Of a stretch of 11,189 nt of DNA, positions 1-6,250 are shown piece after piece (the first letter of the stretch is position 1; each line of letters begins with the position of its first letter). A program made the position numbers and the translations under genes. The notes below the pieces were generated by a model. The model was not told the origin of the DNA. It searched no databases and was given only the letters and a program-made list of their open reading frames with translations. The stretch is from contig QIDL01000001.1 in the NCBI GenBank assembly GCA_003228415.1, forward strand, positions 1 to 11,189, in the 5' to 3' direction. Source of the stretch: Gammaproteobacteria bacterium. GTDB lineage: Bacteria; Pseudomonadota; Gammaproteobacteria; Pseudomonadales; Azotimanducaceae.

Positions 1-133
1 CGTCCTCGCCGTGACAGCTATCGCACTCCTCGACGTCATCCAGCGCCTCTGCATGGACGAGGGGAGTAAGAATCCAAATAGTGCATACATACGCCACGAG
101 CTGTGACAGCCTGGTCCTACGAATCGCACGCAT
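1..133 (-). CDS. c-type cytochrome, N-terminal part (runs off the left edge)
   Basis: Read on the minus strand from an ATG at 133-131, the frame stays open to the window edge (44 codons). The protein begins MRAIRRTRLSQLVAYV, has a hydrophobic stretch and a likely signal peptidase I site after VHA (about residue 28), then reads EALDDVEECDSCHGED. CDSCH is a CxxCH heme c attachment motif with the following G-E-D typical of class I cytochromes, so the mature protein should be a periplasmic heme protein. A purine-rich AGGGAG lies about 9 bases upstream of the ATG. The axial ligand Met and the fold type are outside the window, so the partner and electron-transfer role cannot be stated. The gene is divergent from the metal-efflux operon. 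Confidence 0.62.
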   Translation of the reverse strand, partial: MRAIRRTRLSQLVAYVCTIWILTPLVHAEALDDVEECDSCHGED

Positions 134-273
134 CTCTCGTGTCTCCCTATTATGTTGTATATGTGCCGACCGAACAGCAAATGAACTCATAGCGATCACA
201 CCATTGATAGTGCCGCCACTATGTGATGCAGCTCTAATACCATATCGATGCGGTCTGCCACGCCGAGCATTAA

Positions 274-295
274 TTACTACATGACTTACTACATG
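274..295. repeat. tandem 10-bp direct repeat, possible regulator binding site
   Basis: TTACTACATG occurs twice, at 274-283 and 286-295, separated by AC (12-base period). Closely spaced head-to-tail repeats about one helical turn apart are typical of response-regulator sites of the OmpR/PhoB type. The repeat lies in the divergent region and overlaps the -35 of a possible plus-strand promoter. The repeat is seen directly; the regulatory role is inferred. Confidence 0.4.
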
Positions 296-314
296 CCGGT
301 AGAATTAGTATAAG
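286..314 (+). promoter_or_regulatory. candidate promoter for the metal-efflux operon (distal)
   Basis: A TATAAG -10-like hexamer (309-314) sits 17 bases downstream of TTACTA (286-291), a poor -35 that lies within the second copy of the tandem repeat. A weak -35 overlapped by an activator-type repeat would fit an activated promoter, but the resulting leader to 609 would be nearly 290 bases. Tentative. Confidence 0.27.
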
Positions 315-553
315 GAAAAATTGCACCTCACCCAATACGGAGAGCCGCGTACATTGCTAGTGGGTTTACCCCGTACTCGGACCTCCTGGACACCGTCCGG
401 CTCTATGCACAAGACGCCAGATAGCACTATCAAAGATCATCCCAGCATCGAAATTCGTTCGTTTCAGTCGATCTCAGCCTGCCTTACTCAGCGGTGAATC
501 GTGACGTGCTATTGAGTCCTGGCTGAGGCTGCTATTGCCAATGGAATCTTCTA

Positions 554-582
554 TTGACGCACGGGACCGAGTTTAACAATAT
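554..582 (+). promoter_or_regulatory. candidate promoter for the metal-efflux operon (proximal)
   Basis: TTGACG (554-559) followed after 17 bases by CAATAT (577-582) gives a good -35 and a mediocre -10. Transcription would start near 590, just upstream of the first possible ATG of the adaptor (609) and of the palindrome at 632-659. Confidence 0.33.
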
Positions 583-608
583 CTGAACAAACGATCATTT
601 GATGATAC

Positions 609-1847
609 ATGAGAACTAGTCGAAGCATCCGTTCCTCACTACCCCTGCGTAGTGAGGAAGGCGTTTCCCCACCGTCTCGGACTGTTGCTCGCAACACGTG
701 TTTTGCTGACTGGAACTCGCTTGATCGATGGTGGATGACGCTGTTTCTGACACTCGGTGCAGCATTGATTGCACCGGCATATGCGCAGGAAGATCGGCAT
801 GGTGGTCGCGATGGCGTGGACGCTGGTGGTGTGATTCGACTGACCGCGGCACAACAGCTCACGGCGGGTATTGTTTGCGACACGGTGTTGCCTCGTGCGC
901 TGAATGAAACCCTGCGTGTACCTGGAGAGGTCGTTATAAATGCTTATCGATCCGCCCGGGTCACGCCGCGCATCACCGCACAGGTAGTATCGCGCCATGT
1001 CCGTCTAGGTGACTACGTCGAGAGCGGGCAACGGCTGGTGACTCTGTCCAGCGTCGCGATGGCGGAAGCGCAAGGTGCTCTGATCGTGGCAGACCGGGAA
1101 TGGCAGCGTGTCAAATCGTTGGGTCGGGAAACAGTCTCGGATCGACGCTACACCGAAGCTCGGGTAGCGAAACAACAAGCCCTCGCCACGGTTCTGGCCT
1201 ACGGTATGACCTCGGTGCAGGTAACCGCTTTGGAGAAATCCGGTGATGCCAGCAAGGCCGCTGGTAAATTCGAACTGCTCGCGCCACAGGCTGGCACTAT
1301 TCTGCAGGATGAATTCATCGTCGGTGAACTGATCGAGCCTGGCCGAGTACTGATCGATATCACTGACGAATCGGTCATGTGGGTAGAGGCACAGGTGGTG
1401 ACTGGCAACCTGCCGGAGATAGGCAAAGATGCAACGGCCCGAATCAGTCTGTCTGGCACTTTGTGGTTCGAGGGTAAGGTCATTCAGCGTCACCACCGTC
1501 TCGATAAAACGACAAGGACTCAGGGGCTGCGAATAGAAATGGACAACCCCGACGATCGGTTCCACGCAGGTCAGTTTGTTGAAGTGGAAATCGTTACCGG
1601 CACGGGTGCGCCGGTGCTCGCTGTGCCGCGTGAGGCCGTCACTATGATCGAAGGTGTGCCAGCGGTATTCAAGCTTGAAGGCAGTCATGAATTCCATGCG
1701 ACAGCGATAGATGCCGGGCCAACGGTAGGCGATTGGATCGTTGTACGTGGAGGTCTGACCAACGGTGACGAAATCGCGGTGGCTGGTGTGTTTTATCTCA
1801 AATCGCTGATGCTCAAGTCTTCGCTCGGTAAAGGCTATGGCCAATAG
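609..1847 (+). CDS. HME-RND periplasmic adaptor (membrane fusion protein), CzcB/CusB-like
   Basis: This is the periplasmic adaptor that would link the downstream RND pump to an outer-membrane channel. The longest frame gives 412 residues, the usual size. Residues 43-59 form a hydrophobic signal-like segment ending A-P-A-Y-A, with likely cleavage before Q60. The two lipoyl-like halves are about residues 112-140 (RITAQVVSRHVRLGDYV) and 220-250 (LLAPQAGTILQDEFIVGELI), separated by a helical hairpin of about 145-205. They are followed by the beta-barrel and membrane-proximal region with HAGQFVEVEI and VLAVPREAV. The only in-frame ATG starts are 609 and 735. Neither has a strong ribosome site. The first 42 residues are Ser/Arg/Pro-rich, contain a perfect DNA palindrome and do not look like protein, but a start at 735 leaves no positive charge before the hydrophobic stretch. 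The pump gene follows after 11 bases. Metal specificity cannot be read from the adaptor. Confidence 0.88.
   Translation: MRTSRSIRSSLPLRSEEGVSPPSRTVARNTCFADWNSLDRWWMTLFLTLGAALIAPAYAQEDRHGGRDGVDAGGVIRLTAAQQLTAGIVCDTVLPRALNETLRVPGEVVINAYRSARVTPRITAQVVSRHVRLGDYVESGQRLVTLSSVAMAEAQGALIVADREWQRVKSLGRETVSDRRYTEARVAKQQALATVLAYGMTSVQVTALEKSGDASKAAGKFELLAPQAGTILQDEFIVGELIEPGRVLIDITDESVMWVEAQVVTGNLPEIGKDATARISLSGTLWFEGKVIQRHHRLDKTTRTQGLRIEMDNPDDRFHAGQFVEVEIVTGTGAPVLAVPREAVTMIEGVPAVFKLEGSHEFHATAIDAGPTVGDWIVVRGGLTNGDEIAVAGVFYLKSLMLKSSLGKGYGQ
632..659. promoter_or_regulatory. perfect 10-bp inverted repeat at the adaptor 5' end
   Basis: TTCCTCACTA (632-641) and TAGTGAGGAA (650-659) are exact reverse complements with an 8-base loop (642-649). 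The repeat lies inside the first 17 codons of the longest adaptor ORF, which look non-coding in character. It could be a protein operator or a leader hairpin, and it favours translation starting downstream at 735. No T-run follows, so it is not a rho-independent terminator. Confidence 0.5.
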
Positions 1848-1858
1848 TAGGGATCAAC

Positions 1859-4800
1859 ATGTTAGCAAAAATCGTTGAAGCCTCATTGCGCTACAAATTC
1901 CTGGTACTGATCCTATTCGGGGTCATCGCCTTTCTTGGTTGGCGCGCCGTGGTGACGGTGCCCATCGATGCCTTCCCGGACGTGACACCCATACAGGTCA
2001 ACATTTATACGGAGTCCCCGGGTCTGGCCGCCGAAGATGTTGAAGAACTGCTCACGTTTCCCGTGGAGTCCGGCATGGCCGGACTCCCTGGGGTCAAAGT
2101 GATCCGATCGGTGAGCCTGTTCGGGTTGTCCTATGTGTCTGTCTATTTTGAAGATGACGTGGAAATCTATTTTGCTCGACGGCTGGTAATGGAACGATTG
2201 CTGGAAGTGGGAGATCGACTGCCTGAAGGTTATGGCACGCCGGAAATGGGACCCAACACGTCCGGTCTCGGACAGGTATTCTGGTACACGTTGGAGCGCG
2301 CAGACGAGCAACTCAACGCTGCTATCACTGACATGGATCTGCGGACGCTGCAGGACTGGAGTGTGCGATTGATACTGCGAACTGCACCCGGGGTGGATGA
2401 TGTCATGTCCCTGGGCGGCCAGGAACGGCAGTTTCAGGTAATCATCGAACCGTTGAACCTGATCAAGTATGACCTGACGTTCACCGATGTGATGGCGGTG
2501 ATTGAAGCCAACAATCGCCAGGTAGGTGGTCAATACGTCAACCTGGGAGCGGAACAATTCGTGGTGCGCGGCCTCGGCCTGGTGAAGGACGAGCAGGACA
2601 TAGGCGACATGGTCGTGAAGGTCGAGAACGGCACCCCTGTTTACCTGCGTGACATTGCAGACATCGTGCAAGGTGGTGCTTTACGTTTCGGCGCGGTGAC
2701 CCGCGATGGGAAGGAAGTGGTGCTCGGCATAGTGTTAGCGCGCATCGGTGAGAACGCCGCTGACGTTGTCAACGAGGTAAAGGGTAAGGTGGACATTGTC
2801 GAACAGTCTCTGCCTGAAGGAGTCAAGCTGAGACCAATATATGAGAGGACCGATCTCGTAGAGAAGGCCGTCGGCACAGCGGTCAGTGCACTTGTTGAAG
2901 GCTCGATCCTGGTCGCCATTGTCCTGTTTCTATATCTTGGTGAATTGCGGTCGGCCATTGTCGTCATCGCTGCATTGCCGCTGGCGATGTTGATCGCCTT
3001 TATATTTATGGGGCAAGCGGGTCTATCGGCGAATCTGATGTCTCTAGCAGGACTTGCGGTCGGTATTGGCATGATGGTCGATGGGGCAGTCGTTATGGTG
3101 GAGAACGCTTTTCGAATCATGGCTGAGCGCAAGGAGAGTGGTGGGATAATGGATCGTTCTGCGGCAGTCCTTACCGCTGCTCGGGAGGTGGCGAATCCAA
3201 TCACGTTCGCGATCATGATCATCATTGTCGTATTCATACCCCTGTTTTCCCTCGAGGGTCTCGAAGGCAAGCTCTTCAAACCAATGGCGTTCAATATCAG
3301 TTTCGCCATGGCGGGTTCCCTGTTGCTGACGCTGACCTTGATCCCCGTACTCGCTGCGCTGATCTTGAAACCCAGGCGAGAGCGCGACACCTGGCTGGTC
3401 CGGGCGATGAAGACGGTTTACCTGCCGTTTCTGGAATGGTCGTTGAGAAACAAGCGAACTGTTGTTGGCAGTGCGGCGGGACTATTGGTATTGAGCCTCG
3501 CGTTGTTTCCGTTTCTGGGAAAGGAGTTTATGCCGCAGCTACAGGAAGGCTCCATCATGTGGCGGGTAACCTCGATTCCCTCTACTTCCCTCGAGCAGTC
3601 CATAAAAATCTCGAAAGACATCGAAAACGCTCTGTCGGAATTTCCAGAAGTAATTACCACAGTGGCGATGATCGGGCGTGGGGAGAGAGGTGAGACTGTA
3701 GATGTAAACTACATGGAAGTTTTTACTGAACTTAAACCAGAAAGTGACTGGTCTGGCGATCGCAATATCGAGGAACTGGCGGAGGCGATGCGAGAGAGAC
3801 TCGAAGTCGTAGCACCTACCGTTGTCATCGCCTTCACTCAACCGATTCAGATGCGAGTGGAAGAGTTGATATCCGGTGTGCGTGCGACTCTGGCAGCGAA
3901 AATCTACGGGCAGGAGCTGGCGGAACTCGATCGCCTGAGTGAAGAGGTCAAAAATGTCATAGCGGGTGTCGAGGGAGTTGCCGACCTTTCGCTCGAAGCG
4001 AATATTGGCAAGCCGCAGATCCGTATAGAGGTCAAGCGCAGACAGCTCGCGCGTTTTGGATTGAATGCAGATGATGTGTTGTCTGTGGTTCGCACCGGAA
4101 TTGGTAACGAGCCCGTGTCGACGTTGATTGATGGTGTGCGCCGTTTTGATATCACTGCGCGTCTCGATGATAACTCAAAGGCTTCCGTTCAATCGATCGA
4201 GCGTATCCCGCTCAAATGCAGCAGCGGGGCCATAATACCGCTATCGACGGTGGCAGATGTAAGTATCGCGGAAGGATACTCGTTCGTGCGCCGTGAACAA
4301 CTGCAACGATACGCTGTCATCCAGATGGATGTGCGGGGTCGGGATGTTGACGGCTTCGTGCGTGATGCGAATAGAGCGATAGAGTCCCAGATCGATCTAC
4401 CGCCAGGTTACTGGATCAAATGGGGTGGTGCGTTCGAGAACCAGCAACGCGCGCTGGCGCGACTGTCGGTAATTGTGCCATTGACGATCTTTTTTATCTT
4501 TGTCCTGCTCTATACCGCGTTCAATTCGGTGAGGTACGCAACGCTCATCATAGCTAACGTACCGTTCGCCACGATCGGTGGATTGATTGCGTTGTTTGTC
4601 AGCGGTCAGTACGTTTCGGTTCCATCGGCGATCGGGTTCATCGCTGTATTCGGGGTTGCGATGCTCAACGGCATCGTACTCATAAGCTTTATCAACGAGT
4701 TGCGTGAGAAGGGTTTAAGTGTTTCTGAGGCAGTTCGGCAGGGAGCCTCGATGCGACTGCGCCCGGTTATGATGACGGCAAGTGTGGCGATCCTGGGTCT

Positions 4801-4954
4801 GGTTCCGATGCTGTTGTCATCTGGTGTCGGCGCGGAAACACAACGCCCGTTGGCGTCGGTAGTCGTGGGAGGCCTCATCACTTCAACACTGCTGACACTG
4901 GTCATGTTGCCGGTACTCTACGAATGGATGGAAACACGCAGGGAGTCCTCATGA
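1859..4954 (+). CDS. heavy-metal efflux RND pump, CzcA/CusA family
   Basis: This is the inner-membrane, proton-driven pump of a tripartite metal exporter; 1031 residues is close to the roughly 1050 normal for the family. The N-terminus (IVEASLRYKFLVLILFG, then VPIDAFPDVTPIQVNIYTE) is the standard TM1 and porter start. The TM4 proton-relay segment reads VGIGMMVDGAVVMVEN, placing D408 and E415 at the same numbers as the essential acidic residues of CzcA, while the CzcA D402 position is G402. Two large periplasmic domains flank TM2-TM6 and the C-terminal half repeats the pattern. At the positions of the CusA methionine relay I see no matching methionines: the motif around 666-674 is RVEELISGV, with E669 where CusA has Met. 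This argues against a classical CusA Cu/Ag pump and looks more CzcA-like, but the lost D402 makes the substrate uncertain. AGGGA at about 1847-1851 serves as the ribosome site. The gene ends in a 4-base overlap with the PII-like gene. Confidence 0.93.
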   Translation: MLAKIVEASLRYKFLVLILFGVIAFLGWRAVVTVPIDAFPDVTPIQVNIYTESPGLAAEDVEELLTFPVESGMAGLPGVKVIRSVSLFGLSYVSVYFEDDVEIYFARRLVMERLLEVGDRLPEGYGTPEMGPNTSGLGQVFWYTLERADEQLNAAITDMDLRTLQDWSVRLILRTAPGVDDVMSLGGQERQFQVIIEPLNLIKYDLTFTDVMAVIEANNRQVGGQYVNLGAEQFVVRGLGLVKDEQDIGDMVVKVENGTPVYLRDIADIVQGGALRFGAVTRDGKEVVLGIVLARIGENAADVVNEVKGKVDIVEQSLPEGVKLRPIYERTDLVEKAVGTAVSALVEGSILVAIVLFLYLGELRSAIVVIAALPLAMLIAFIFMGQAGLSANLMSLAGLAVGIGMMVDGAVVMVENAFRIMAERKESGGIMDRSAAVLTAAREVANPITFAIMIIIVVFIPLFSLEGLEGKLFKPMAFNISFAMAGSLLLTLTLIPVLAALILKPRRERDTWLVRAMKTVYLPFLEWSLRNKRTVVGSAAGLLVLSLALFPFLGKEFMPQLQEGSIMWRVTSIPSTSLEQSIKISKDIENALSEFPEVITTVAMIGRGERGETVDVNYMEVFTELKPESDWSGDRNIEELAEAMRERLEVVAPTVVIAFTQPIQMRVEELISGVRATLAAKIYGQELAELDRLSEEVKNVIAGVEGVADLSLEANIGKPQIRIEVKRRQLARFGLNADDVLSVVRTGIGNEPVSTLIDGVRRFDITARLDDNSKASVQSIERIPLKCSSGAIIPLSTVADVSIAEGYSFVRREQLQRYAVIQMDVRGRDVDGFVRDANRAIESQIDLPPGYWIKWGGAFENQQRALARLSVIVPLTIFFIFVLLYTAFNSVRYATLIIANVPFATIGGLIALFVSGQYVSVPSAIGFIAVFGVAMLNGIVLISFINELREKGLSVSEAVRQGASMRLRPVMMTASVAILGLVPMLLSSGVGAETQRPLASVVVGGLITSTLLTLVMLPVLYEWMETRRESS

Positions 4955-5274
4955 TTCTTCGAGAAGTCAAAGCCTTTGTTCATCGAAACCGCATCGCGGA
5001 TGTGGTGGATGCGCTGTACGGTGCCGGATTCCGTAATCTGACTGTGATTGATGTTCAGGGTTTGTTGAAAGCCATCGATACCAAGGAGCAGCAGTACTCG
5101 GTGCGGATAGGGCAGAAAGTCATCACAGAAGTGAAGCTGGAGCTGGTATGTGAAGACCAAGACCGTACAGAGGAAGCAATTGCACTAATTCGTGAGCATG
5201 CGAAAACTGGTCAGCCTGATGCAGGTTGGATCTATGTCACCGATCTGCAGGCAGGTATGCCAATTGCGGACTAA
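4951..5274 (+). CDS. PII-like signalling protein linked to metal-efflux RND (PII-NG type)
   Basis: The protein has 107 residues and the PII ferredoxin-like fold pattern: MILREVKAFVHRNRIADVVDAL (first strand and helix), a T-loop region of about 37-55 (AIDTKEQQYSVRIGQKV), the VKLELVCED strand, then a second helix (EEAIALIREHAKTG) and the final strand GWIYVTDLQ. The B-loop GDGKIF of canonical GlnB/GlnK is replaced by PDAGWIY, so classical ATP/2-oxoglutarate signalling is doubtful. A PII subgroup next to heavy-metal RND genes has been described as PII-NG (my recollection of the PII superfamily literature). The start is the ATG of the ATGA overlap with the pump stop, preceded by GGGAG at 4941-4945. 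An upstream in-frame ATG at 4924 would extend it into the pump with no ribosome site. Tight coupling suggests that it regulates or senses for the pump; this is inference. Confidence 0.85.
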   Translation: MILREVKAFVHRNRIADVVDALYGAGFRNLTVIDVQGLLKAIDTKEQQYSVRIGQKVITEVKLELVCEDQDRTEEAIALIREHAKTGQPDAGWIYVTDLQAGMPIAD

Positions 5275-5277
5275 GCC

Positions 5278-5436
5278 AGCTTCGCGATAACCCCGGGAGA
5301 ACTGAATACGAATTACCATGTCCGACGACTGGCCAATGTACCGTTGAACCCGACAGGTCTGGCTATCGGCATGGACGCGGAGGCTCGCGAGCGGTACAAC
5401 AGGATCCGGTTAGCCCGGAGTCGGATCATTGAAAGG
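5278..5436 (+). other. coding-like stretch in a different frame, possible broken 5' end of the next gene
   Basis: A frame open from 5278 carries, from a TTG at 5344 or an ATG at 5371, the protein-like stretch MDAEARERYNRIRLARSRII, an amphipathic charged helix. Continuing in the same frame beyond about 5436 it loses protein character. One base fewer in GAAAGG (5431-5436) would join it to the next gene as ...RSRIIEGHTLRCWFC. Separately, ATG 5318 (MSDDWPMYR, then stop) is in the final frame of 5429-5677. The stretch may be a real 5' portion split by a frameshift or a chance ORF. No strong ribosome site precedes 5344 or 5371. Confidence 0.3.
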
Positions 5437-5677
5437 CCACACACTGCGATGCTGGTTCTGTCGTATGCCGGATCCGTATCGGTGGATAGGAATCCCGGTA
5501 TGCGAGATCTGCAGGGACCAGCTATACGATTTTCTATGGGTGACCCTGGTGCAGAGCATCATCTGGTTGCTTGGTGGTATCAATGGCTGGTTTTTTGTAA
5601 TCGATGAGATCCTGTTGTTTTTCGTGCTCATCATCATCAAACACCGGCTGCCATTACCTTGGGAACACCGACCGTAG
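5429..5677 (+). CDS. small protein with two CxxC pairs and a membrane segment
   Basis: The ORF encodes 82 residues from a TTG start with GGAG at 5417-5420 (8-base spacing). Residues 8-11 (CWFC) and 25-28 (CEIC) form a four-cysteine knuckle of the zinc-ribbon type, a possible Zn or other metal site. The rest is strongly hydrophobic: residues 35-52 (FLWVTLVQSIIWLLGGIN) and 54-70 (WFFVIDEILLFFVLIII), giving one or two membrane helices with D59-E60 between or within them, and a basic tail (KHRLPLPWEHRP). I do not recognise the family. The ordered Cys pattern and helices make chance unlikely. It lies between the PII-like gene and the copper regulator and could belong to the efflux operon. The true N-terminus may be longer if the upstream frame is joined by a frameshift. 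Confidence 0.58.
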   Translation: MKGHTLRCWFCRMPDPYRWIGIPVCEICRDQLYDFLWVTLVQSIIWLLGGINGWFFVIDEILLFFVLIIIKHRLPLPWEHRP

Positions 5678-5773
5678 TCCGTTCTCAGGCTGCGCGCCGG
5701 GTTGCTGAACGTCGGTGACGACAACAATCGGGCGTCAATGAGGGCCCCCGGTTCGTGAGAACTGATCTATGTC

Positions 5774-5805
5774 TTGACCCTGGACCCGACTCCATGGTTT
5801 ATGAT
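5774..5805 (+). promoter_or_regulatory. MerR-family promoter and operator of the regulator/ATPase operon
   Basis: TTGACC (-35, 5774-5779) and TATGAT (-10, 5800-5805) are separated by 20 bases, the over-long spacing characteristic of promoters activated by MerR-type regulators. The spacer holds a dyad: ACCCTGGA (5777-5784) and TCCATGGT (5791-5798), matching at 7 of 8 pairs around a 6-base centre. This places autoregulation and metal induction of the regulator and the ATPase on one promoter. Confidence 0.86.
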
Positions 5806-5812
5806 CCACCTT

Positions 5813-6223
5813 ATGATCGAAACGGTAACATCCTTGACCATCGGAAAGCTGGCCCAACAAGCGGGTGTCGGCATCGATACGGTCCGTTTCTACGAGCGGC
5901 GACGCCTGCTGCCTGAACCCGCGCGCACCGCTTCAGGCTATCGACTGTATGCGCCGGAGAGCGTCGCACGCATCCGCTTCATACGGCGGGCCAAGGATCT
6001 GGGCTTCAGCCTGGACGAAATTGACACTCTGCTCGGACTGCATGACGTCGGCGGGACGAAGGCCGAGGTCAAGGCACTGACGGAACGCAAGCTCGAGCAG
6101 ATCGATGCGAAAATCGACCATCTGCAGCGTATCCGCACCGTCCTGAAAGGTCTCAGTGACCAATGCTCCGGTGAGGGCGACATCAGCGCCTGCCCGATTA
6201 TCGAGTCCCTCACCCATGACTAA
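5813..6223 (+). CDS. MerR-family metal-responsive regulator, CueR-like
   Basis: The protein is a dimeric activator that untwists the promoter at 5774-5805 on metal binding. From ATG 5813 it has 136 residues. LTIGKLAQQAGVGIDTVRFYERRRLLP (about 8-34) is the winged helix-turn-helix, followed by SGYRLYAPESVARIRFI. A long dimerisation helix covers about 84-114. The metal-loop cysteines are C118 and C127, spaced nine residues as in MerR and ZntR (CueR has eight), followed by PIIESL as in CueR. The residue aligned with Cys of divalent-metal sensors or Ser77 of CueR is K83. The longest frame starts at TTG 5774, but that codon is the promoter -35 and ATG 5801 lies in the -10, so neither can be the start. 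ATG 5813 lies about where transcription begins, implying a nearly leaderless mRNA; a TTG at 5834 is an alternative. The gene is followed after 27 bases by the Cu(I) ATPase, which supports copper sensing. Confidence 0.88.
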   Translation: MIETVTSLTIGKLAQQAGVGIDTVRFYERRRLLPEPARTASGYRLYAPESVARIRFIRRAKDLGFSLDEIDTLLGLHDVGGTKAEVKALTERKLEQIDAKIDHLQRIRTVLKGLSDQCSGEGDISACPIIESLTHD

Positions 6224-6250
6224 CGTTGACACTCAGTTGGAGGTATCAAG

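Larger units (their letters stand above)
134..608. other. divergent intergenic region between the cytochrome and the metal-efflux operon
   Basis: No convincing gene is seen in either direction. It holds a perfect 10-bp tandem repeat (274-283 and 286-295), a short inverted repeat ATAGTG/CACTAT (207-212 and 217-222), and two weak-to-moderate plus-strand promoter candidates (286-314 and 554-582). A short open stretch near 309-495 on the plus strand has no recognisable protein character. A 7-bp inverted pair, AGAGCCG (341-347) and CGGCTCT (398-404), is too far apart to be a clear terminator. Confidence 0.5.

Noticed and set aside
1005..1844. Long minus-strand ORF opposite the adaptor gene
   Set aside because: It is the antisense shadow of a clearly coding plus-strand gene, has no ribosome site and shows no protein-family character.
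1913..3390. Long minus-strand ORFs opposite the RND pump
   Set aside because: They are shadows of the pump gene; their composition reflects the codon use of the other strand.
5226..5432. Plus-strand ORF of 68 codons overlapping the PII-like 3' end
   Set aside because: It starts inside a well-supported gene in another frame and its translation lacks protein-like character.
5681..5762. GTTCTCA and TGAGAAC inverted pair flanking the gap before the regulator
   Set aside because: The arms are only 7 bases and 68 bases apart; no hairpin with a T-run or mobile-element structure is supported.
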